This document shows positions 28,077 through 36,244 of a stretch of DNA of 64,000 nt, one piece after another; position 1 is the first letter of the stretch, and each line of letters begins with the position of its first letter. A program made the translations under genes and the position numbers. The notes beneath the pieces were generated by a model. It saw only the letters and a program-made list of their open reading frames with translations. It searched no databases and was not told the DNA's origin. Origin of the DNA: Shewanella marisflavi (GTDB lineage Bacteria; Pseudomonadota; Gammaproteobacteria; Enterobacterales; Shewanellaceae); assembly GCF_023283925.1 (NCBI RefSeq), contig NZ_JAKIKX010000003.1:415566-479565 (forward strand), read 5' to 3'.

Positions 28077-28103
28077 AAAAAGAGCGCCTAGGCGCTCTTT
28101 TTT
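28077..28103 (+). terminator. Rho-independent terminator
   Basis: Palindrome AAAAAGAGCGCC-TA-GGCGCTCTTTTTT, 18 nt after the M13 peptidase stop. Confidence 0.92.
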
Positions 28104-28206
28104 ATGACATTTTTGATAAACAATTGTTCATCACCCATTCAGCTTGGATTAAGTGAGTGCTGGCTAGATTAAAGGTTCGAGGTTAACGCTATTACCGAGG
28201 ACGGTT

Positions 28207-28992
28207 ATGAATAAGTTGTTTCGACCTTTTTTTATTTTCCTGTTATTAGTCTCCACGCGCAGTGCCTTAGCGGTTAATTACGATGCCCTAAACGATACTA
28301 AGGATGATCGAGGCAGCTATGCGCAGAAACAAACATTTAGCAAAGACCAGCATGGTCTGCATGCCATTGCCAGCAGCTCTGCTGTCAGCATTCATCAGGC
28401 CAGCCAAGATTTAGATAGCCTTTATGCCTTAGCGGGCGAGGCGCAACAGGAACTGGCTGCGCTGCTCGAAGGGCTTAATTTTGCGCAGCGTTACCAACTG
28501 ATGCTCCCCGAAGTGAAAAGCTATGAGCGTGCCAAGGCTAAGATAGCGGCCAAGTTTGACGGAGATGCCAGCCGCATTACCGATCTCGCCAGAGCCAGTC
28601 TGGTAGCAGATGATATTCAGGGCTTGATGACAGCCTATGAGGCATTAAATAGTCAGGTTAAGGTGTTGCAGGTGAAAAACCGTTTTGCCGCGCCTAAAGC
28701 CTCAGGTTATCGTGACCTCAACCTCTTGGTGCAACTGCCCGAGACCGGCATGATTGCCGAGGTGCAGCTGCACCTTAAAGGGATCGCCGAGATTAAAAGC
28801 GGTGATGAACATAAGGTCTATGAACAGATACAGGCCATCGAAGCGCGCGCTAAAAGTCAGTCTCGTGAACTGAGTGAGCTGGAACAGGCGCAGATCACCG
28901 CGCTGCGTCAAGAGTCTCATAAGCAGTATCACAAAGCCTGGCTTTACTATAAGCGCTTAGATAGTGCCGAGCTGCTAAACGCTGCGGCATAG
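28207..28992 (+). CDS. Exported protein with RelA/SpoT-like nucleotidyltransferase fold
   Basis: A 261-residue protein with a clear signal peptide (residues 1-22, FRPFFIFLLLVSTRSALA). Residues about 100-195 resemble the RelA/SpoT synthetase fold: a basic helix KSYERAKAKIAAKF, then RITDLARASLVADDIQGLMTAYEAL, KNRFAAPKASGYRDLNLLVQLP and the E-containing IAEVQLHL. The C-terminal region is helical and coiled. RelA/SpoT enzymes are cytoplasmic, so export is odd. Loss of synthetase activity or a periplasmic role in another nucleotidyl chemistry are both possible. It is a single gene, and the next gene is a SUKH protein. Homology is inferred from motif order only. Confidence 0.65.
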   Translation: MNKLFRPFFIFLLLVSTRSALAVNYDALNDTKDDRGSYAQKQTFSKDQHGLHAIASSSAVSIHQASQDLDSLYALAGEAQQELAALLEGLNFAQRYQLMLPEVKSYERAKAKIAAKFDGDASRITDLARASLVADDIQGLMTAYEALNSQVKVLQVKNRFAAPKASGYRDLNLLVQLPETGMIAEVQLHLKGIAEIKSGDEHKVYEQIQAIEARAKSQSRELSELEQAQITALRQESHKQYHKAWLYYKRLDSAELLNAAA

Positions 28993-29081
28993 TCTGCTGG
29001 CCTGTGTAGTGAAATTGCATTAACAATCTGCGGTTAAAGGGATTATACTTGCGGCCATTAGCCCATTAAGAGCAGACGATA

Positions 29082-29483
29082 ATGCACGATCTTATCGAGC
29101 AACTAAGGGAACTGAACCAAACGGTTCCCGTGCCACTGGAACTGCCCAGCTTCGATCAACTGGTGGAAGTCGAAGAGCAGATACTGATCCCTTTGCCTTC
29201 AGAGTTAAAGGAATATCTGTTATATGCCAGTGACGTGATTCACGGCACTTTAGAGCCGGTGACTGTGAGTGATCCCTATTCCCATACTTATCTTCCCGAG
29301 GTGACCTCTTATGCCTGGTCTATCGGCTTGCCGAGGGAATATATTGCCATTTGTCAGCAGGGTGATGACTTTTACTGTATCGATCAGGAAGGTCAGGTGA
29401 TGTTGTGGCAAGACGGCGAACTGGACGAGGATAGCTGGGAGTCATTTTGGCAGTGGGTGGAAGAGGTGTGGATCCCCTCTTAG
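29082..29483 (+). CDS. SMI1/KNR4 (SUKH) family protein
   Basis: A 133-residue acidic protein with the SUKH pattern: EEQILIPLPSELKEYLLYASD near the start, then IAICQQGDDFYCIDQEGQVMLWQDGE and a Trp-rich end (SFWQWVEEVW). SUKH proteins are best known as immunity proteins against contact-dependent toxins, but many are housekeeping proteins. No toxin gene is nearby, so a resident role is more likely. Confidence 0.8.
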   Translation: MHDLIEQLRELNQTVPVPLELPSFDQLVEVEEQILIPLPSELKEYLLYASDVIHGTLEPVTVSDPYSHTYLPEVTSYAWSIGLPREYIAICQQGDDFYCIDQEGQVMLWQDGELDEDSWESFWQWVEEVWIPS

Positions 29484-29518
29484 CGCGAGTTAACGATTAA
29501 TTACATTTGGAAATCATG

Positions 29519-30019
29519 ATGGCAAAAAGTGCTGAATTAAATGCGATAGAAATTAAATATTTGCGTCACTCATTAGGTCTAAGCGCGGCCCAGGTGGGCG
29601 AGCTGAGCAAGTGTAGTGAAGCCGATGTCTTGGCCTGGGAAGCGGGCGAGGCTGAAGTCTCTGGTCTGGCGGCTAAGAGGCTACTGGAGCTTGATGAGAC
29701 CATTGAGATGCAGGTGCTTAACACCTGTGATGGTATCGAAGAGCTGTTTAGTAAAGAGCCTAAGCGTCGCCTGAGTTTCGTGGTGTACCCAACGCAGGCT
29801 GTTTATACCCAATATAACCCTGAGTTTTTAAGCTCATTACCACTGACTGAGCTTTATAACACCGCCGCCTGGCGTATCAAGAAAGAGTGTAAGCTGGTGC
29901 TTGAAGTGGATGTGACTCTAGTGCCGCTGGATGTTGAGGCTTACAAGGCTTACCGTGAAAAGGAAGGCCTGAAAGAGAGCCGCGAGAGCCGTGCCAAGTG
30001 GGCCGCTACTCAGCTATGA
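29519..30019 (+). CDS. Small protein with HTH-like N-terminus, unknown function
   Basis: About 166 residues. The ATG at 29519 has GGAAA six bases upstream, and an adjacent ATG at 29516 and a TTG at 29507 are alternatives. Residues about 8-55 ([33 protein letters not shown]) look like a Cro/C1-type helix-turn-helix. The remainder is a mixed domain I do not recognise ([20 protein letters not shown]). It lies 35 nt after the SUKH gene and may share its transcript. It ends at a terminator. Confidence 0.65.
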   Translation: MAKSAELNAIEIKYLRHSLGLSAAQVGELSKCSEADVLAWEAGEAEVSGLAAKRLLELDETIEMQVLNTCDGIEELFSKEPKRRLSFVVYPTQAVYTQYNPEFLSSLPLTELYNTAAWRIKKECKLVLEVDVTLVPLDVEAYKAYREKEGLKESRESRAKWAATQL

Positions 30020-30042
30020 GTCACCGCATGACTTAACAACAG

Positions 30043-30073
30043 AAGCCCCGATCGTTATATTGGGGCTTTTTTA
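30043..30073 (+). terminator. Rho-independent terminator
   Basis: Stem AAGCCCC(GA)/(TT)GGGGCTT with a loop of about nine bases, followed by T residues. Confidence 0.85.
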
Positions 30074-30166
30074 ATTATCTTTCATCTTTAAACCGTGTTG
30101 CTTCAACGGGCCCAATGCTATCTTGTGCAAATATTACCTAAAAGTTAACTTTATTTGGACAAGGAT

Positions 30167-30775
30167 ATGTACCAAGTCGAGGCGTCTCGCCAGCTAACCT
30201 CACGCCTAGTTATTATCGCCGCGCTTATCTATCTGCCGTTGGTCGAGAGCTTGTTACCCGGTCTGTTTGGGGCCTTGTGGGTTAATCCAAGCTTTATGCT
30301 CGAGGTGCAACCTGTGGCCCTGCTGATAAAGTTAATTGCCGTGCTTGTTGGATTATCACTACTCGGTCGCTTTCGTCGTCAAATTGCTCAAGTTATCAAG
30401 GGCAACTGGCCAGTAACTTTCGTTATGGGGCTAAGTTATTTGTTGGGCGCCGCGCAGCTTATTTTCTTAGCCTTGGGTTTGTTTATGAGCCTAGTGTTTA
30501 ATGCACCAGTGAAAGAACAGAGTCAGTTTAAGCGTTTTGAAGATTACGCCATCTGGGTGCAGACCATAGATCCTGGGGCCATGGGCAAGGCTTACCATAG
30601 GGTGTGGTTGCAGTGTGATTTACCTGTGTGGCGCTATCAGCTGAAGCCGATTAAAACCTTGGATTGGGTGGGCGACTATAAGATGAGTCTGGATGATCAT
30701 ACCTTGACTATCGGCTCAGGGGGAGGTGATATCGAGCTGGATCTCTCCGAGGTGCCGGGTTGTCAGTCAGCCTAA
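30167..30775 (+). CDS. Membrane protein of unknown function
   Basis: About 202 residues with three predicted membrane helices in the first 115 (LVIIAALIYLPLVESLL, PVALLIKLIAVLVGLSLL, VMGLSYLLGAAQLIFLALGLFMSLVF) and a soluble C-terminal domain. ATG 30167 is chosen over a TTG at 30155 because no ribosome binding site precedes the TTG. No catalytic motif is visible. I do not recognise the family. Confidence 0.6.
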   Translation: MYQVEASRQLTSRLVIIAALIYLPLVESLLPGLFGALWVNPSFMLEVQPVALLIKLIAVLVGLSLLGRFRRQIAQVIKGNWPVTFVMGLSYLLGAAQLIFLALGLFMSLVFNAPVKEQSQFKRFEDYAIWVQTIDPGAMGKAYHRVWLQCDLPVWRYQLKPIKTLDWVGDYKMSLDDHTLTIGSGGGDIELDLSEVPGCQSA

Positions 30776-30790
30776 AAACTCACGCTGTAG

Positions 30791-30820
30791 CAGCATAGTG
30801 ATGCTCAGATCACTATGCTG
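30791..30820. repeat. Perfect 12-bp inverted repeat between convergent genes
   Basis: CAGCATAGTGAT and ATCACTATGCTG around a six-base loop (GCTCAG). It lies between the convergent membrane protein and GST genes. There is no T run on either strand, so it is a hairpin without a classical terminator tail. Confidence 0.6.
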
Positions 30821-30831
30821 TCGTGATATCC

Positions 30832-31467
30832 CTAATCCACGGCCTTTGCGGCTATGGCTTCGGTTTTCTCTAGCGCGCGGGCTAGCGCCGGGCGGCTCTT
30901 CATTCTGTCCCTAAAGGCGGCCAGTTTGGGCGGGATCTGCTGCTCAAACACAGTGGCCCACATCAGGGTATGGGTTAACATGATATCTGCCACGGTCGGT
31001 TTATCGCCGAGCAGAAACTCACTATCGGGCAAGAGTTGTTCAGCAATGGCGGCGGCCTTGTCGAACTCCCACACCGCGACCGGTAAGATCTCTGGGTGAC
31101 GCTGGGCCTCCGGCAGGGCAAATTTATGTTTGCCCATGGTCCAAAGCGGCTGCTCTAGCTCACTGATGATAAAGCTCATCCATTGATGATAATGACCGGC
31201 CTCTGGCGTGCCAGGGATGGGCAGAAATTGACCTTGCCCATATTTTTCAGCCAGGTATTGGCAGATTGCCGCCGATTCGGTCAGCACCAAATCGTCATCT
31301 TGAATGACGGGGATTTTGCCACTGGGGTTCATGGCCAAAAAGGCCTCGCTGCGGTTGTCGCCCTTGGCAAAGTTGATGAAATGAAATTGCCAATCGACAT
31401 CCAGCTCTTCCAGCAACCAAGAGACACGCAACGCGCGGCTTCTTGGGGTTCCATATAGAGTGATCAT
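30832..31467 (-). CDS. Glutathione S-transferase family protein
   Basis: A 211-residue enzyme with a thioredoxin-like N-terminal domain (MITLYGTPRSRALRVSWLLEEL, NPSGKIPVIQDDDLVLTESAAICQYLAEKYG, where Glu-Ser bind the gamma-glutamyl part of glutathione) and an all-helical C-terminal domain (FLLGDKPTVADIMLTHTL). The SR in TPRSRA may supply the catalytic Ser. It probably conjugates or reduces electrophiles in the cytoplasm. Confidence 0.92.
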   Translation of the reverse strand: MITLYGTPRSRALRVSWLLEELDVDWQFHFINFAKGDNRSEAFLAMNPSGKIPVIQDDDLVLTESAAICQYLAEKYGQGQFLPIPGTPEAGHYHQWMSFIISELEQPLWTMGKHKFALPEAQRHPEILPVAVWEFDKAAAIAEQLLPDSEFLLGDKPTVADIMLTHTLMWATVFEQQIPPKLAAFRDRMKSRPALARALEKTEAIAAKAVD

Positions 31468-31507
31468 CCTTTTCCTCGCTCAGTGTTGGAGAAGTGTTGA
31501 GTGTAAT

Positions 31508-31537
31508 AAAAAATGGCATCCAAGTGGATGCCATTTT
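31508..31537 (-). terminator. Rho-independent terminator of the large TonB receptor
   Basis: Palindrome AAAAATGGCATCCA-AG-TGGATGCCATTTTT just after the receptor stop on the minus strand. The A/T flanks make it active in either direction. Confidence 0.9.
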
Positions 31538-31551
31538 TGTGAAAGTGTAGG

Positions 31552-34122
31552 TTAGAACCTCATACTCACCTTAGTGTAGAAATAGCGACCCATAGGATTG
31601 TGGGTAGCAATCACGTAGCCGTAGAGGTCAGTGTCACCATCACCGATAGCAAATGGTGGCTCTTCATCTAACACGTTGTTGATGCCAACACTCCATTTGA
31701 TGATGTCGTTAAAGCGGTAGGAGGCTGATATATCCACCAGTAGCTGTGCATCAACCATTCGTGACTCATTCTCTTCAAAATCGAGGACGCCGTCGAAGTT
31801 GATGTCTGGCGTATCTTCAAACTCACCTATGTAGCTGAAGTTGATGTTGGCGGCAAAGTCATCCATGGTCCAGTTTGTGGTGAGCAACCAACGATGTTGT
31901 GGGTAGCGATATTCACCAGTGTAATCTAGCTTGTCTTTCTCAAAATTGTGTAGGTAGCTGTATTCCAGTCCAAATTTAAGTTCGCCGTAACTATCAAACT
32001 CTAAACCATAATGGCTGGATACATCCACCCCTTGCACCTCTTGTGAGCTGAGGTTAATAAAGCTCGAGTGGATCAGGCTGATAGGGCCTAAAGATTGTCC
32101 TGGCTGCGGCGCCAGACGCTCACACACAGTGCTATTTTGATCGTTACAGTTAGCCAGGTAGATCTCACCTAGCGGCTGCTTATCGATCTTATTGTCCTGA
32201 GTGATGCTAAAGACATCGAAGCCAACATCAAATTTTTGGGTTGGTGCCCAAATCAGGCCCGCATTCCAGGTTTCTGATTCTTCGGCATCCAGGTCTGAGT
32301 TACCGGCAAACTCGGTGTTGTAATCCAGAGCGGTACAGTCGACATTGTCAGCATCGCAGCGGTAGGTATCGATAAAGAAACTACTTTCTCTCGATGGGCC
32401 AAGACCGATTTGTGCCAGCGATGGTGCGCGAAAGCCCGTTGCCCATGATGCGCGTGCCGTTAGCTCATCTGTGATCCCCCACTGGAAGGCGACCTTAGGG
32501 TTTGTGGTTGAACCAAAATCGCTATAGTGGTCATAGCGGCCAGCCAGTTGTAGCTCAAAGTTGTCTGTGACTGGAATAGAAAATTCCACATAGGCGGCGT
32601 ATTGATCGCGATCCGCTTGAGCTGACACGGCTTCGGTACCGAAGATAAGCCCGCGCTGGAACTGATCATCTGGAACATCACTCACATCCTCTTCACGGTA
32701 CTCAATACCCGCAGCCATCATCACTTCGCGATCGGCCAGGGTAAAGGCAGGTCCAGTGATGCTAGCATCATAGGCGGTCAGGTGTGACACCCCCTGGCGA
32801 ACCAGGCTGGTGGTGATACGGTCGATCACCTCTTGAGGGTTCATGGTGCCACCGAAGGGGTTGTAATTTCCGGCATCGATCTCAGCTTGCAAGAAGTCGG
32901 TTCTTACCCAGCCCTGGCTTCTGTCACCTTTTTGGGTCGATTCGCTGCGACCTTTTTGGAATGAGACTTCCCAGTCCCACTCATCCATTGAACCACGCAA
33001 TCCAGCGACCATACGCAGGGTGTCAGATTCGATGTCCCAGCGACGTGCGCCGGCATCGACGGTACGGTAACGGCCGATCTCGATATCCGTACCCCAAGGA
33101 TTGTTGGGGTGGGTACCGGGTACGGTCAGCATGGCATCTTCATCCAGAGGCGTCGGTGCGCCGCCAGCTTCAGAGGTGTTGTGCTGCGCCGCGACTTCGA
33201 GGAATGCCGTTAGCTCATCAGTCAGGTTATAGTCGAACTGGGCGATGGCGCCTACACGTTCTGCGGCAGGAATGGTGAGGTTATAAGGGCCATAGTCGAA
33301 CAGGCAGCTGCCGCTGGCAGTGGCTGAGTCAGGCGGGCAATCTGGATCTATCGTCTTGACGCCATCGACATAGAAGTAGCCCGGGAAACCGCGTGATGAA
33401 CGGAAATCTTCACCGCCGTATGGACTTTGATTCGCTGTACCGAAGCGACCCATCTCACTGGCGGCTAGGGTGTTGTTTTTAAAGTAGTCGAGAATGATAG
33501 AGGCGCTGCCCTTATCCGATTGCATGCCCCACAGCATGCTAGCGCTTTGTTCATCATAACCAGAGTCAGAGGCATCACCATAGCCTAAGTTAATTTCTAG
33601 CCCTTCGAAGTTTTTACGCAAAACGATGTTTACCACACCGGCGATGGCATCAGAGCCATAAATCGCTGAGGCGCCATCTTTTAGGATATCGATGCGTTCG
33701 ATGGCAGAGATAGGAATATTGTTAATGTCGACGAAGGAGTTGGTGATCCCTTCGGCAAATGAGCTGATGGCTACGCGGCGACCATTGATTAGTACCAAGG
33801 TCGCATCTGGGCCCATGCCACGCAGACTGATAGAGGCGGCGCCATTGGCGGTTGAGTCTTGACTGTTTCCACGGGTAGAGAAGGCCCCTGCACCGTTGGC
33901 CGGCATACGTTCCAGTAACTGTTGTAGGTTATCGAAACCCATGTTGGCAATATCGTCTTTGTTGATCGACTGGATAGGCGATGGGCCTTCAATGTCAGTA
34001 CGTTTAATACGAGAGCCTGTGACTTCGATACGTTCAACATCATCGTTGGCATATACGTGAGGGGTTAGCGCAAGGGTAATGGCGATAGCGCAAGCGCTGG
34101 GCCAGTATTGAGGTCTTTTCAT
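31552..34122 (-). CDS. Large TonB-dependent outer-membrane receptor
   Basis: About 856 residues from the ATG at 34122 (AGGGA six bases upstream). The open frame reaches further upstream but gives no signal peptide. The signal peptide ends at PHVYAND. The plug domain has RIEVTGSRIKRTDIEGPSPI, LVLINGRRVA, IERIDILKDGASAIYGSDAIAGVVNIVL. The barrel ends in the aromatic FYTKVSMRF. Receptors with this GSRIKRTD / ASAIYGSDAIAG pattern are abundant in Shewanella and Alteromonas and import plant or algal carbohydrates, peptides or other substrates. The substrate is not readable here. No sugar-utilisation genes are beside it. Confidence 0.9.
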   Translation of the reverse strand: MKRPQYWPSACAIAITLALTPHVYANDDVERIEVTGSRIKRTDIEGPSPIQSINKDDIANMGFDNLQQLLERMPANGAGAFSTRGNSQDSTANGAASISLRGMGPDATLVLINGRRVAISSFAEGITNSFVDINNIPISAIERIDILKDGASAIYGSDAIAGVVNIVLRKNFEGLEINLGYGDASDSGYDEQSASMLWGMQSDKGSASIILDYFKNNTLAASEMGRFGTANQSPYGGEDFRSSRGFPGYFYVDGVKTIDPDCPPDSATASGSCLFDYGPYNLTIPAAERVGAIAQFDYNLTDELTAFLEVAAQHNTSEAGGAPTPLDEDAMLTVPGTHPNNPWGTDIEIGRYRTVDAGARRWDIESDTLRMVAGLRGSMDEWDWEVSFQKGRSESTQKGDRSQGWVRTDFLQAEIDAGNYNPFGGTMNPQEVIDRITTSLVRQGVSHLTAYDASITGPAFTLADREVMMAAGIEYREEDVSDVPDDQFQRGLIFGTEAVSAQADRDQYAAYVEFSIPVTDNFELQLAGRYDHYSDFGSTTNPKVAFQWGITDELTARASWATGFRAPSLAQIGLGPSRESSFFIDTYRCDADNVDCTALDYNTEFAGNSDLDAEESETWNAGLIWAPTQKFDVGFDVFSITQDNKIDKQPLGEIYLANCNDQNSTVCERLAPQPGQSLGPISLIHSSFINLSSQEVQGVDVSSHYGLEFDSYGELKFGLEYSYLHNFEKDKLDYTGEYRYPQHRWLLTTNWTMDDFAANINFSYIGEFEDTPDINFDGVLDFEENESRMVDAQLLVDISASYRFNDIIKWSVGINNVLDEEPPFAIGDGDTDLYGYVIATHNPMGRYFYTKVSMRF

Positions 34123-34196
34123 GATTATCCCTAATTTATCTTTATATTTATATTCAGTGACTACCTCTTCACTACCGCCACCATTCGTCACCTTTT

Positions 34197-34212
34197 GTTA
34201 CGGTAACGTTAC
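34197..34212. promoter_or_regulatory. Overlapping palindromes upstream of the TonB receptor, possible operator
   Basis: GTTAC-G-GTAAC (34197-34207) overlaps GTAAC-GTTAC (34203-34212), giving GTTACGGTAACGTTAC. It lies about 75 bp upstream of the receptor start. The CG-centred palindrome is reminiscent of LacI-family operators, but no regulator gene is adjacent. Confidence 0.35.
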
Positions 34213-34362
34213 TAAACTAATCGCTAATGTAACAAAGTCAATAGGGCGAACTGCTAACAAATGTAAATAAATAAACGCATGATTTTGATTGATTAATGCC
34301 TTCTCTCTTGGCATTGTCATAGGTTATTTCAACCTAAGGTGTGTCAGGAGATAGGAGTGATG

Positions 34363-34938
34363 ATGGAAGAGAATACACTGCTCGAAGCCAGGTTTAGCCC
34401 TAAGCTCGGGCTCTATTGGTTGACCTCGGGGGCTGTGCTTTTAGGGGTGACTGTTGTCGGTATTCCTCTGCTTCTGCTCTGGATTCCTCTGGGACTATTA
34501 GTGACCAATCGTTATATCGCCAATATGAGTGCCGAGCTGACGACCAAGAAGTTAATTGTGCGCAAGGGGATACTTACCCGCACCGAAAATACCGTGCCGC
34601 TGGATAAGATCACCGATATGGCGATGATTCAGGGGCCTTTGATGCGCCTGTTCGGCATTCATAAACTGACCATTGAAACTGCAGGCCAGTCTGGTGCTGG
34701 TGCCTTGATTAGCCTGACAGGTGTGGAAGAGGTTGCCGAGTTTCGCGCGGCCGTGATGGCGCAAAAAAGTGCCTTGAGTGAAAGCCAGATAAGGCCCGAG
34801 GCGAAAGCCGACTTGGCGACTCAGACCTTAGCCTGCTTGCAGAGTATTAGTGAGACGCTAGTGCGCATCGAAGCCAGGTTAACACCGCCATCTGAGGCAG
34901 ATAAGGCTCAGCAAAGCAGCCTGAGCACTGGAGAATAA
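34363..34938 (+). CDS. PH-domain (bPH2, YdbT/YdbS-like) membrane protein
   Basis: About 191 residues, with the start at ATG 34363 (AGGAG five bases upstream). Residues about 15-48 form a paired hydrophobic hairpin (LTSGAVLLGVTVVGIPLLLLWIPLGLL). It is followed by the bacterial PH-like domain (LTTKKLIVRKGILTRTENTVPLDKITDMAMIQGPLMRLFGIHKLTIETAG). The C-terminal tail is Gln/Ser-rich. Such proteins are membrane-associated, and some relatives assist secretion. It is 5 nt from the transporter gene and probably co-translated with it. Confidence 0.83.
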   Translation: MEENTLLEARFSPKLGLYWLTSGAVLLGVTVVGIPLLLLWIPLGLLVTNRYIANMSAELTTKKLIVRKGILTRTENTVPLDKITDMAMIQGPLMRLFGIHKLTIETAGQSGAGALISLTGVEEVAEFRAAVMAQKSALSESQIRPEAKADLATQTLACLQSISETLVRIEARLTPPSEADKAQQSSLSTGE

Positions 34939-34943
34939 ACCCA

Positions 34944-36212
34944 GTGGAGCCATTATCTGTAACCGCCCCGAATTTGACACTTTGGCAGCAGTCTACGCGC
35001 CTTTTTAGAGCCACCGGGCCAGGCCTCTTGATGGCGGCCGCGGCCATCGGCGCCTCCCATTTAGTGGCCTCGACCCGCGCCGGTGCCGAGTTTGGCTGGC
35101 AGCTCGCCTGGGTGATCTTACTGGTTAACCTGCTCAAATATCCCTTCTTTGCCGCCGGAGCACGTTACACGGCAGCCACGGGTGAGAGCCTGCTGCACGG
35201 TTATCAGCGGCAGGGGCGCGGGTATCTGATCCTCTTCTCAATACTCAACGCCCTGGCGGCGGTCGCCAGTACGGCCGGGGTCGCCATGTTAACGGCGGCG
35301 CTGCTGACTCAGTTTATTCCCTTGCCTATCGATCTCCTTGCGCTGATCGTCTTGCTGGCCAGCCTACTATTGCTGGTACTTGGCCACTACCGGGTGCTCG
35401 ACAAGGTGACTAAGGTGATCATGCTCTGTTTGACGGTCACCACCCTGAGCGCAGCGGCGTTGGCCTTTAATGCCGAGTCTATTTTGACGCCGGGTTTCGT
35501 GTCGCCTTCACCTTGGCAGTGGGCTCATGTGGGGTTCTTGGTGGCCATGATGGGCTGGATGCCTGCGCCGATAGAGGTCAGTTGCTGGAACTCTCTGTGG
35601 CTGCTGGAGAAGCAGAAACAGCAGCAGGTGACGCCCAAGCAGGCGCTGTTCGATTTTAATTTAGGCTTTATCACCACGGCAGTCTTGGCCCTGGTGTTTC
35701 TCTCGCTCGGCGCCATGGTGATGCACGGCTCTGGGGTGCACTTTTCGCCCTCTGGTGCCAAGTTTGCCGAGCAGTTGATCCAGCTCTACAGTCAGGTGCT
35801 GGGTGAGGGAAGTCGTTACCTGATCGCCCTGGTAGCACTCCTCTGTATCTTCAGCACCACAGTGACTGTGGTCGATGGTTATAGCCGGACTTTGGCCTTG
35901 AGTGTTCAATTGTTGAGAGGCGAAGAGGCTAGCGAACGCGGCCTAAATATTATCATGCTGTTGGTGAGCGCCTTGGGACTTGGGATCATCTTGTTCTTCA
36001 AGGGAGCGCTATTGCCGCTGCTGCAGTTTGTGATGACCCTGGCCTTTATGACCACCATCATCTTTGCCTGGCTCAATTACTGTTTGATGACCAGTGACAA
36101 TTTGGCGCCGAGTGCTCGCTATGGGCTGGCCATGCGACTGCTTTCTTGGATAGGTATGGCTTATCTGTTAGGGTTTGCGGCTTTATTTATATATTGGAAA
36201 TGGCTCGGCTGA
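34944..36212 (+). CDS. Nramp-family-like membrane transporter lacking the DPGN metal motif
   Basis: A 422-residue protein with about 11 membrane helices and a GTG start. Helix 1 aligns with Nramp helix 1 (GPG, AxxI, AG-x2-YG), but the metal-binding DPGN is replaced by GASH (GPGLLMAAAAIGASHLVAS). Helix 6, normally MPH, reads GWMPAPIEVS, keeping the Met but not the His. The rest (LLWVIL-type helix 2, TxVDGYSR in helix 9) fits the fold. It belongs to the Nramp-related group, but its ion is unlikely to be the usual Mn or Fe. It follows the PH-domain gene closely. Confidence 0.78.
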   Translation: MEPLSVTAPNLTLWQQSTRLFRATGPGLLMAAAAIGASHLVASTRAGAEFGWQLAWVILLVNLLKYPFFAAGARYTAATGESLLHGYQRQGRGYLILFSILNALAAVASTAGVAMLTAALLTQFIPLPIDLLALIVLLASLLLLVLGHYRVLDKVTKVIMLCLTVTTLSAAALAFNAESILTPGFVSPSPWQWAHVGFLVAMMGWMPAPIEVSCWNSLWLLEKQKQQQVTPKQALFDFNLGFITTAVLALVFLSLGAMVMHGSGVHFSPSGAKFAEQLIQLYSQVLGEGSRYLIALVALLCIFSTTVTVVDGYSRTLALSVQLLRGEEASERGLNIIMLLVSALGLGIILFFKGALLPLLQFVMTLAFMTTIIFAWLNYCLMTSDNLAPSARYGLAMRLLSWIGMAYLLGFAALFIYWKWLG

Positions 36213-36244
36213 GTCATGGAGGCTGATAAGGCCGCCGAAACCAC

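Noticed and set aside
29082..29483. Contact-dependent toxin-immunity locus
   Set aside because: No CdiA, Rhs or other polymorphic toxin is within reach, and the SUKH gene stands with ordinary genes.
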